Of a stretch of 64,000 bases of DNA, positions 15,909 through 64,000 are shown in pieces (position 1 is the first letter of the stretch; each line of letters opens with the position of its first letter). Position numbers and translations under genes: made by a program. The stretch spans positions 39,635,430 through 39,699,429 of the forward strand of contig CM056588.1 in the NCBI GenBank assembly GCA_029721435.1. The letters run 5' to 3'. This DNA comes from Gymnothorax reevesii (Eukaryota; Chordata; Actinopteri; Anguilliformes; Muraenidae). A model generated the notes under the pieces. It searched no databases. It was given only the letters and a program-made list of their open reading frames with translations, and had not been told where the DNA came from.

Positions 15909-16019
15909 GAAAAATATGATCCGTTGATTAAGAAATTGCAGTGGGAAGCTTAAGATGATGAGAAATTTTAAAAAATCAGAGATGAATATGTAGGGGAGAG
16001 TGGTTTTGGAAGAAGGCCC

Positions 16020-16255
16020 AAGCCCGTGATTTAAGGTGTGAGGCAGGGATTTAAGCAGTGACCGTGCGATTTAAGGGGTGAGAGAGTAATTTAAGGGGTG
16101 AGGGTGACATTTAAGGGGCGAGGGAGTAATTTAAGGGGTGAGGGTATGATTTAAGAGGTAAAGGTGTAACTTCAGGGGTGAGGGTGAGATTTAAGGGGTA
16201 AAGGTGTAACTTCAGGGGTGAAGGTGAGATTTAAGGCTAGATTTGAGGTGTGAGG
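16020..16255. repeat. ~22-bp minisatellite in the pik3c2a 3' UTR
   Basis: About ten imperfect copies of a unit built from GGGGTGAGGGTG followed by a six-base block around TTTAAG. It ends about 30 bp from the pik3c2a stop, so it would be transcribed in the 3' UTR (C-rich in the mRNA). Confidence 0.75.
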
Positions 16256-16286
16256 GACGGTCCTGTTTGAGTGAGGAGTGAGTGGT

Positions 16287-54594
<38,308 letters not shown>

Positions 54595-57500
54595 GGTGTC
54601 AGCATGCAGGTGCCAATTATCCACTTCAACAGGAAAAGGGTGGAGGACGTCAGTTGAGTAGGATCAAGTGCCTGCAGGGGAGAAATGAACTAGCTGGATG
54701 AACTCCAGCTACATCACAACTTCACAGCTTCATTTGGCTTCCAGTGTTTCTCAGTCAAAATATCTGTATGCACAGAGGAACGGAGAGGGGGTGCTGGTGA
54801 CGAGTCTTTAGACTCACAGCTCAAAAACTCAAAAATTATGTTCTACCATAGAAATAATCTCAGTACTAACAGATACTATGTCCTGATGTAATTTTTCAAT
54901 GATAAATGGCAGCCGGGAGAAACATCCGGAAAGTCCATAGTACTTTGTATGAATTTTAAGTCCATTTCAGTTTAAAAAGTTCTGTCTACATTGTCTAATC
55001 AGGGACTGGATATAGGGTCACCTGAACAGGATGACAAGATCGCTGAGCAAAGGTTCTATCCACTCTATCATTTGGAAGCAAAATCCTTCTAATATATCAA
55101 ATTGAAGGTTGTAAGATGATGAAATCTGGCATATTTTAGATAGGTAGGTACTACAGCACTTGAATGAAGCGTCTATGTCTTAAAGCCCTTCATTTGACTT
55201 ATTCCAGGGGGCCATTTAAGATCGTATTATTTGATTTCACCACCCTGCATTTTGAAACTTTTTCTCTGCTGATTTGATAAACTGTGTTGATTTTATATAA
55301 TTTAAAGGTACTGATTGCAAATTTGCCCTAAAAATCACGCCAGGTTTTTTGACAAAATTTTTTTTTCATATTGATATATCGATGATTACACAATGATAAA
55401 TGAAAGCAAAATGACACAGTTAAATTTTGACCATTCTGCAAGATAATAAAACAAAATGCAGCTTACCTAAGGATTAAATTTTCTTTTCTTTGATTTACAG
55501 GAAGAAATTTGTTTGAAGCAGTCTCTCTGTAGGTACCAACAGTCACACCACCCTGCATGTTGAAAAACATTTTCTGCTGATTTCCCAAAAAGACCTCATA
55601 TTTCCTAATATGAGGATGCTGAATTAAAAAATGCGAGTAACAAGTTTCTATCACAGTTTTTTCACAAAATAAAGATATTCCTTATTATATCATATAAATC
55701 AACTATTATGCACTGATCAAGACAGCAACAAATGCTATTGGGGTGTAGTGAAACACGAACAGATGTAGCAGAAACCATCTGAATCATGTCTGCATTTTCC
55801 TCCGTCAGTGGCCTTATTACTACACCTGACAACAGGATTAAGCACAAAATAATGTCCTTAGAATCATTCTATAAGTGAAAATCAGCCAGGAATTGAACAA
55901 ATATTTCTCACTTGGCCCAGAGGGAAATAGAAATCAGTCATTGTGGCAGTTTTCCCGGTGACTAAGCACTTCTTAATTGTACAAGCAGTTATCGAAAGTG
56001 ACAATAATATGAAATGCTCATCATAAATTGATGAGAAAATGAGACGTGCTAGAGCAAAACTGACACTATTTTTGGAAACGGCACCCTAAAGTTAGTAAGA
56101 AACAAGAACTGGATTTTATTCAGCAAAAGTGATGTAAGGTGGTGTTTTCAATCTCATATTTTATGCATTGCAAAATGCATGTGTATGCACATGAACAAGT
56201 ACAATATGATGGACATAGTACTTGTTGAAACCAAGCCCAAGGCCAGAGTGTGTTTACTATGTAGTGTGCGTCATGTCCGCATGAAATGTACTCAGATGAA
56301 CTTGTACTGGCTATAGAGATATAGGAGCAGTTGACACTGAACACCCTCGAGACTCAACTCAGCTCAACTTTACGCAAATTAGTGGGGACTCTCTAAAGTG
56401 GCAACCAATTACAGAGCGGTATGATGCAAACTTGAGGTCTGTGGAGCCACTTCCATGCCCGGCCCACAGCGACCTCTGGATAGTGACCGGAGCCATCAAG
56501 CTCAATTGGACGTTTTCATGTGAGAATACTGGGTTACTCTGCTGCCTACTGACCGCACACAAAGGAGAAAATGGTTCGTAAACTAAGTACTATATTGAAA
56601 CAAGAGCAACGCAGAGCGTGGCATATGCCCCCGCCTGTATGTTGATCGAGGGCATATTGAGATGGCAGCTGTGGCGGCCATATTAGATATCGCACGACAC
56701 TGGTTTTCGAAAGGAACCTTCCTCTCGCCACTCCCAATACACCATTAAGAAATGGCATCAATCCGACCAGGGATTCTATAGTTATCCCACGGAAACGAAA
56801 AGTTAACGGATGACGGACGGACGACGGACGGACATGGTGTCGACATAATGCCCCCTTTCCTCTATGGAGGGCGGGGGCATAAAAAACTGCCTGCTAGTCA
56901 CGAAACAAACGATTTCAACCGTGTGACATTGAATGAGATTTTTTTAAGGGTGGGGGGTTCTAAATTGGTCGATTTAGAAAAAAAAATGAAACAAAACAAG
57001 GTCCGGCAGAATCTCCGTCGGGTGATGCGACAGCGCACCGGAAATAAACGTTTCAGATCCTCGTGTTGGACTTCTCTCAAATGAACAGGGGGCATGCCCT
57101 CGATCTGAGTCAGTCTCGCATACCGATCGTAAAACGGGATGGATGTGGGGGAGTTTGGTGAACCACAGACGCTTCCAGTAGGTTCTGGGAACATTGCTTC
57201 GAAGGACGCGTGGTCGGAGTGGCGGCACTTCCGGAAACGCCAATGACAGAAGGTTGAATTTCGCTGTCATCTCAGGCTGAGTATCCGCATATCCTTGTGA
57301 AATACCAGGCGCTTGGTGCAACCACGGCTTCGGCCTGTGCCCTTTGTATTTCTGGCAGGTGAGGCTGCCAGCTTGGGCTACTATAACACCGTCCTGGGAG
57401 GTGTAGGTTTAATGCTGAACTTGGAGCTAAAGGCCCAAACATGATGGAACCCAACGCTTAGTTTTCATGTGGAATACATCTGACTGACATGGTATTTTGG

Positions 57501-59499
57501 CCACGCTCACTCGCAGATGGCCTTACACCCTCGTATTATGTTCAAATTTATAAACCATTTTCGATTTGAGGTCAATTTGATCCCCGCAGTGCTACTTAAC
57601 TGACAGTGTCCCCCAATATCCTCTGAGCTTTTATGGCTTTCTGCTGACCGTTTTAATAGCCAAGTAAATAAAACACGACTCCCGTATCCTCCCCGTAGCA
57701 TCTATTTTACATGATTATGGCAAAATGAATGGGAAATTAATTTGAACATTTCTCCAGTCTTGGGCTACACTACAAGAATGTGATATAAATGGTGGATTTA
57801 TGTAATACTTGATCCTGTGGTGAAAATGACCCAAACAACACCGATGCTCACAAAGTGTAGTGATGCTCACAAAGTGCAGCGAATATAAACTGTATATATT
57901 GTTTTAGTTAAATTCACGTGTTACCTGGAAAGTTAGGGGAGAATTATAGCGGAAAAAATTATGTAAACCATATTTTTAGAGACACTGAACATTGAGTCGG
58001 GTCAAATTGACCCTGAACATAGCCTAATAGGAGGGTTAAGCGAATTCTAGAACGAAAAATGGACCTATTGCTGAAAAAAAACAAACAAACAAACAAACAA
58101 TATAAAGGAGTGAAAGAGCACGACTTCAATACGTTTGCGAACACTGCGCAGTCATGCAAACAGACCCCGCCACCTCACCCCGGCGAAAAGTCCTAATCTT
58201 ACCGGTTAAGAGGTAAATACAGCTACACCATTCACTTTCCCACTCAAATATCTCATGGGACCTAGACTTAAAAGGAACGCCTACAGTAAATTTTATCTCG
58301 CAATAAGGTGAACGGAACACGCTGGCATTTGCTTTCACGAACCACGACACAATGGCCCCAACTCAAATGGGACGGACTGTAAGTGGTTTAAGTGATTTAA
58401 TGAACAAAAAACGGAGATAAATGTCCAGCGCAATCGCTTTACTTTTTTCTGATAAGAATTTAGATAAAAATTGGCACTCCATCAGCCCAAAGCAAACCAG
58501 TTTGGAACATGACATTAGCAGAATTGCCTTTTTCAACCTCATTTGAAAAATCCAACCCCATAATCGCATTCACTTTGAAGCATATTTGAAGATTAAATTG
58601 GGGAGTAATCATTGATATTGCAACAATTTTGAAATAAGATATGCATTTTCCTCAACAAGGTTAATAGGTCGACTTGATTATGTAAATTAAATGATCTCCC
58701 AATGTAATTCCAGATTAGACTTCCTCTGATTATCACACCGCAGGCTCAGCGATTGTGTTCTTCTGTTACAGCTCATTCGGTTCCCAAAATCAAAGAAAGC
58801 GAAGTACAGCATGTAAAACACAGAATGCGCCTTTCATCCTTGAAATGACAGCAAACAGTGCCTTTTCCAGGTAATAAGAATCTTTTGCAGCGCGCGATTC
58901 TCTTACTATAATACGCAAATCTCCAGAGGCAAAGTTAATCGGGACAAGACTTCCTCGGAAAGATGTAATAATAAGAAACATCAAAACAATTTGCTCTGCT
59001 TGCTGAGCAAAAAAAGTCTGCCCAGCATGGGGGCTTCTGTGTAGCGCAGTAAAACAAAGCGGACTGCATAGAACCCTTAAAACGCATAACATGCACTCAA
59101 ATGGAAGGAAAAGGCGATAATTGACGTGCACAGCCTGACTTTGGAGGAAGTGTGCCATGTATATCACCATTTATGTATTTTCAAGAACTTTAAAATGTAA
59201 AAAAAAGTTCACTTTGGGTCAAGTGCAAATCAGAGCCACAGTAAAATATTGACCATAGGAATATAAAACGATACCCTCAAAATATCATATTCACCCTTGC
59301 ATTGATGGCAGACACCGAACCGAATTCCAGTGTCGTCTTTGTTTGATTCAGTTAAGTTTCCCTGAAATAAAAACGATTTGAGATAAAGTCAGCAAAGTTA
59401 CAGCTTCGTGTGGACCATCTATAGCTTGTTTTGAAAATGATCAAAATTACCATAACTTGAATATGGCCATAGGCCTTAATTGAACGAACCAATATAATA

Positions 59500-59501
59500 T
59501 T

Positions 59502-59536
<35 letters not shown>
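59500..59536. repeat. (AAT)n microsatellite
   Basis: About 12 perfect AAT/ATA trinucleotides. Confidence 0.9.
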
Positions 59537-59538
<2 letters not shown>

Positions 59539-60477
59539 GTATATGAATATATAAAACATACCCACCAACTTGTCTAATTTATAATCAGTTGCAGAAACCA
59601 AATGTTACGAAGACTTAAAAAAATCGAAACCTGACAATATACAGAAATGTATTTTGAAGCAATTCTTGTCAGTTGCAGACAGTAAGGAGGCAGTTAACTG
59701 AATACAGACCTGCGTTTTTGTTTTTGTTTTTTTTTTGTTTTTTTTACCAACCGACCCACATTTCACACAATACCGTCTGAATAATTTAATCCTTCAGCAG
59801 TAGCCTACCCATCTTAGAAATTTGCGCGCCGAGGGGGACCAAGCCTTCAAGTACTCCCAGAGCCAAGTCCGAAGAGATCTCTCCCGTGAAGCTACTGACC
59901 GCCGCTAGTCTTCAGTGCAAACTTCGGAAATCTCGTGCAACACTCGCTCATATCAAACTCGCCGATTTACGAAGCCATTCCTCGCGGTTGAAAATATATC
60001 CATCTCTTCAGAGGCGCGTCAGTTCCTGTCTCGAAGTGCTCGCTTCAGCCCATCAAGCAGGACGCGGTCCTACAGTGACACACTGCGACGGCTTGCAAAG
60101 ATTGCGGCATTTAGTCATCCATTCATTCATTTATTCATTCACTGAAGGTGACCCATCTCACGAGACTTGAAGTTGAAACCTACCAATAATGCACGACAAA
60201 CCGTGTAATGAATGGTGTCCAGTCCAAAAAACGCGATGTAGCATATTTCAAAGACAGGTCTGTGTAAATGTATGTTTTGGCCACATTACATTTTAAATAA
60301 TCTTGCAAGATCAGGCCTCTAATTATTGGACGATTGACATTTGTTTGGCGAACGAATTTTAAGAGGCCAACTGGATGATGTAAACAGACCCAATAACTAA
60401 TAGGGAGTTGCTACGGGTACAGCAGTTTTCCAATGCATTTCAATGTAGAGAGGTACGGCAGACTGAATTTCAAACCC

Positions 60478-60545
60478 TGCCCTAACCTTGACCCTAACAC
60501 TAACCCTAACCTTAACCCTAACCCTAACCATAATACCTAATCCCT
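60478..60545. repeat. degenerate interstitial CCCTAA repeats
   Basis: About ten imperfect units of CCCTAA/CCTTAA (vertebrate telomere-like) in one orientation. Short and diverged. Confidence 0.7.
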
Positions 60546-62129
60546 ATCCTAATCCATTAAAATTGACAGCCGTACCCATAAAACTGTCTCTTGACACTGC
60601 GTAACTGATGATCTTCGTACACGTTAAGGTGACATTAACCCTGTTCATCTACTTTTACGCTAATCTCACGCTAACCTTTCACACAAATTCTTGCATTTAA
60701 ACTTTAGCTAATTCTTTCATGCAAAACCTTATCACCAATTCTACAATAGCCTATCCAAATCATAATCCAGTCCAATTCCAAATCCATTTCACAAAATCTT
60801 CATTACTGGGCAAATTGGTCCATTTGAACTGCTCTGAAAGTGCTTTGTCTGCACTGAAATTGATGTCTTTTACCTACTAACAGCCTCAGATCTAATAGTA
60901 TCCTTCTCCATACCCCTACCGTAAAACCCTACTTCAACAGTCTAGTCCACATCCTAGGAGACCTCCAAGGGATTAACCGGCTGAGGTGCTTAAGCCCTGG
61001 CTTCAACTACTTGGAGCCACCAGCCCGGTGTAGGAACTTCGCAAATACACAAAATATTCACATGCCTCTCACTACACCACAGAGCCAAAAGGACGGGGAG
61101 CTATTTACTTACATTTTTTCAACGTCATTATTACCAGCTATGACAGCTTGGGCAGGTATTGTTTTTACCTTCAGTGACTCTCTGTTCGTGAATTGTGGTG
61201 AAATGCAGTCTAGGAGACGCTTAATTTTTCAGGAAGTAGCACAGAGGCGATTCAGGGTAGGCTACTTCGCCTGCCCTTTCCATCTGTGTTATTTGTCTGT
61301 CTGTCTGTCTGTGGACAGATTTTGCCAACATGATAGCATCACAACATGTGCAAGATGTAGTCACAGAACTTTACAGGTGTGGCTGAGATCACACTAAAGG
61401 CCGAGTTGAAAGGTGGTGCGATCCAAGCAAGGGCACTGACAGTAGGGTAGTAGGAATAGTGGCTGGTGCGATCCATAGACTGTAATATATGGTGTGAACC
61501 CTTTGCGAGATGGTCTGTAGTACAAACGCATATATGGCAGAGACCCAACATTTAGTGATTTATGGAGCAGAATTTCTCTCTCGTTATAAAATGACTAGCT
61601 TAGGGCATAACTTCTATTCATTGCCATGCAGAAAAAAAATTGCACTTCAATGTGACAGCTATCAGGATAATTATACAGGGGAATTGATTAAGGTATAAAT
61701 TGTGAATGCTGAACACCTCATGATACTATCTTTGTACAAAACAAGATTTCTGCACCTCTTCACGATAAGGTCTACAAGACATATCAAAAAATAGCTTATA
61801 TATTTTTAAGGCATCCATGAAACTGAGTCAAGGGGAAACTGCTATCAATGATGCAAATTAAGGAAAGCAAGACTTAAGATAGCTACCGACCCAACTCATG
61901 TCTTAAACACAGAGTACGAGCTGATGCCCTAAGGCGAAAGGTACCGGCTTCTCTTATGGAGGTTAAACAGCTTTAAGTTCTCATTAGTACTGCTATCAAT
62001 CAAGCTACTCAATGATGAGCAATCATGTTCTCCTGACGGACCATTGCAATAATGTAATGGGGCAATGGTGCAATAACCAGACAGTGTAATGATCCTTATG
62101 GACTTATTTTTTATACTATTTATTGGAAG

Positions 62130-62295
62130 ATTTGTGTGTGTGTCAGGCTGCATGTGTGTGAGCATGGGTGTGTGCTGGGTAATGCTTATGTATTCTGTGT
62201 GTGTGTGTGCGTGTGTGTGTATGTTTGAGCAATGCTTATGTATTCTATGTCTGTGTGTGCGTGCGCGGATGTTTGGGCAATGCTTATGTATTCTA

Positions 62296-62333
<38 letters not shown>

Positions 62334-62374
62334 TTTGTGTGCGCGGATGTTTCAGGCAATGCTTATGTATTCTA

Positions 62375-62414
<40 letters not shown>

Positions 62415-62445
62415 GATGTTTGGGCAGTGCTTATGTTTCCCATGT
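62130..62445. repeat. compound (TG)n minisatellite
   Basis: Four copies of a ~60-80-bp module: GATGTTTGGGCAATGCTTAT, then GTATTCTATGTCTG, followed by a variable TG run. The module copies differ mainly in TG length. Confidence 0.85.
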
Positions 62446-62479
62446 TTTATATAGTGATGGATCGTCTTCCTGTCATGTA

Positions 62480-63870
62480 CAGTGCTGTGAAAAAGTATTT
62501 GCCCCCTTCCTGATTTCTTACTTTTTTTTTTTTTGCATATTTTCCCACTTAAATGTTTCAGATCGTCAAACAAATTTTAATATGAGAAAAAGATAACCCG
62601 AGTAAATACAAAATGCAGTTTTTAAATGATGATTTAAATGATTTAGCTATCCAAACCTACCTGACCCTATGTGAAAAAGTAATTGCCCCCCTGTTAAATC
62701 ATGAATTAACTGTGATTAACCACATTTTTTCCTTGTTAAATCATGAATTAACTGTGATTAGATACATTTTTTGAGTCCAGTTTCACTAGGCACACCCAGG
62801 CCGGACTACTGCCAGACCTGTTGAATGAAGAAATCACTTCAATAGAACCTGTCTGACAAAGTAAAGCAGTCTAAAAGAACTCAAAAAGCAACATGTCATG
62901 CCGTAAACTAAAGAAATTCAAGAACAGATGAGAAACAAAGAAATTGACATCTATCATTCTGGAAAAGGTTGCAAAAGCCATTTCTAAGATTTTGGGACCC
63001 CGGCGAATCACGGTGAGAGCCGTGATCGACAAATGGAGAAAACTTGGAACAGTGGTGAACTTTCCAAAGGAATGGCCAGCCAACCAAAATTACTCCAAGA
63101 GCGCGTCAACTTCTCATCCAGGAGGTCACAAAAAACTGATAACAACATCTGAAGAACTGCAGGCCTCACTTGCCTCCGTTAAAGTCAGTGTTCATGATAC
63201 AACATTTAGAAAAAGACTGGACAAAAAATGGCATCCATGGGAGAGTTCCAAGGCGAAAACCACTGCTGACCAAAAAGAACATGAAGGCTCATCTCACATT
63301 TGCCAAAATACATGATCCCAAAGACTTTTGGGAAAATATTATTTGGAATTACGAGACATAAGTTGAACTTTTTGGAAGGTGTGCATCCCATTACATCAGA
63401 CATAAAACTAACGCAGCATTTCATAAAAAGAAAATCATACCAAAAGTCAAATGTGGTGGTAGTGTGATGGTTTGGGGCTGCTTTGCTGCTTCAGGTCCTG
63501 GACGAGTTGTCATAATCGATGATACTATGATTTCTGCGCTCTACAGGAAAATCCTGAAGGAGAATGTCCAACCCCCTCAGATTGTGATCTCGAGCTTAAG
63601 CGCACTTGGGTTATGCAGCAGGACAATGATCTGAAACACACCAGCAAGTCCATCTCTGAATGGCTTAAAAAAAGCAAAATGAAGATTTTGGAGTAGCCTT
63701 GTTAAAGTCCGGGCTTAAATCCTATTGAGTTGCAGTGGCATGACCTTAAACAGGCCGTTCATGCTCAAAACCCCACCAATGTGGCTGAATTAAAATAATT
63801 CTGCAAAGAAGAGTGGGCTAAAATTCCAGGTGCTGCTGAGAGTGAGAGCAGGTGCTGCTTGTTCTCCCCG
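62480..63870 (+). mobile_element. degenerate Tc1-like transposon
   Basis: Starts at a TA with CAGTGCTGTGAAAAAGTATT, a Tc1-family end. Transposase remnants on the plus strand: helix-turn-helix region (about 62944-63315), a V-M-V-W-G-C-F-A-A-S-G-P block (about 63465), Q-Q-D at about 63617 with a TGA three codons later, and N-P-I-E-L-Q-W-H near 63720. Multiple stops and frameshifts. The right end is not recognised within the window. Confidence 0.75.
62690..62775. repeat. ~47-bp direct duplication inside the Tc1-like element
   Basis: TGTTAAATCATGAATTAACT and the following GTGATTA...ACATTTTTT occur twice in tandem. Confidence 0.75.
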
Positions 63871-64000
63871 ATTAGGTAAGACGACAATCATTCATCTGGA
63901 AACGTTTGCTTAATTTAAATCAACGTTAATCAAAATTACTCTCTGTATTGAGTGGGGAAAAAAGTGGCACTTGGCGGTGAAATAGGCTATAAAAAGCATG

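Larger units (their letters stand above)
54700..62460. other. gene-poor region upstream of the pik3c2a coding region
   Basis: About 7.7 kb with no recognised protein-coding exon. It should contain pik3c2a's noncoding first exon and promoter; a GC-richer stretch at 59820-60110 is a weak candidate by composition only. Small repeats: (ATA)n at 59500-59536, telomere-like repeats at 60478-60545, and an inverted CCCCC...GGGGG element near 56850-56880. Confidence 0.4.

Noticed and set aside
59820..60170. First exon/CpG promoter of pik3c2a
   Set aside because: Composition is only mildly GC-rich and no donor could be linked to the acceptor at 54672, so it was not listed as a promoter feature.

Overview
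The window is vertebrate genomic DNA, almost certainly from a ray-finned fish. It has multi-exon genes with GT-AG introns, abundant (CA)n tracts, degenerate Tc1-like transposons, an L1/Tx1-type LINE fragment, TTAA-flanked and foldback MITEs, and many minisatellites. Three protein-coding genes can be read, all on the minus strand: ppp1r15b-like (1.6-4.7 kb), rps13 (10.35-13.6 kb) and pik3c2a (16.3-54.6 kb). From recalled knowledge, the rps13/pik3c2a pair in the same orientation matches human 11p15. Exon models were assembled by hand from splice sites and recalled protein homology; nothing was aligned by computer.

Layout: 1-1.6 kb has nothing recognisable. 1.6-4.7 kb holds a PP1 regulatory subunit that directs dephosphorylation of eIF2alpha. 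5.6-7.1 kb is a broken Tc1-like element on the minus strand, and 7.3-8.8 kb is the 3' end of a LINE. 10.35-13.6 kb is the complete six-exon rps13 with a 5'-TOP-like start; two of its introns carry homologous ~120-nt segments that may be snoRNA-like. 16.3-54.6 kb is a 32-coding-exon class II PI 3-kinase gene whose frame closes at 1,811 codons. 54.7-62.4 kb is repeat-rich sequence without a recognised gene, and 62.5-63.9 kb holds another degenerate Tc1-like element.

The striking feature is tandem repetition inside pik3c2a. Intron 5 is essentially one ~9.06 kb array of a 42-bp purine/pyrimidine-asymmetric unit, about 215 copies. The array is open in most reading frames, so it produces spurious ORFs of 1,600-3,000 codons. 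At least three further introns (17, 18, 24) begin with minisatellites whose register includes the 5' splice site, so the units recreate donor-like sequences. Exon 10 contains an in-frame coding minisatellite of ~130 residues between the Ras-binding and C2 regions, and a ~22-bp repeat lies in the 3' UTR. My main proposal is that 5' splice sites of this gene have repeatedly seeded tandem arrays.

The two housekeeping genes are unrelated in pathway: rps13 is part of the 40S ribosome, and ppp1r15b restores translation initiation after eIF2alpha phosphorylation. pik3c2a makes PI(3)P and PI(3,4)P2 in clathrin-mediated endocytosis.
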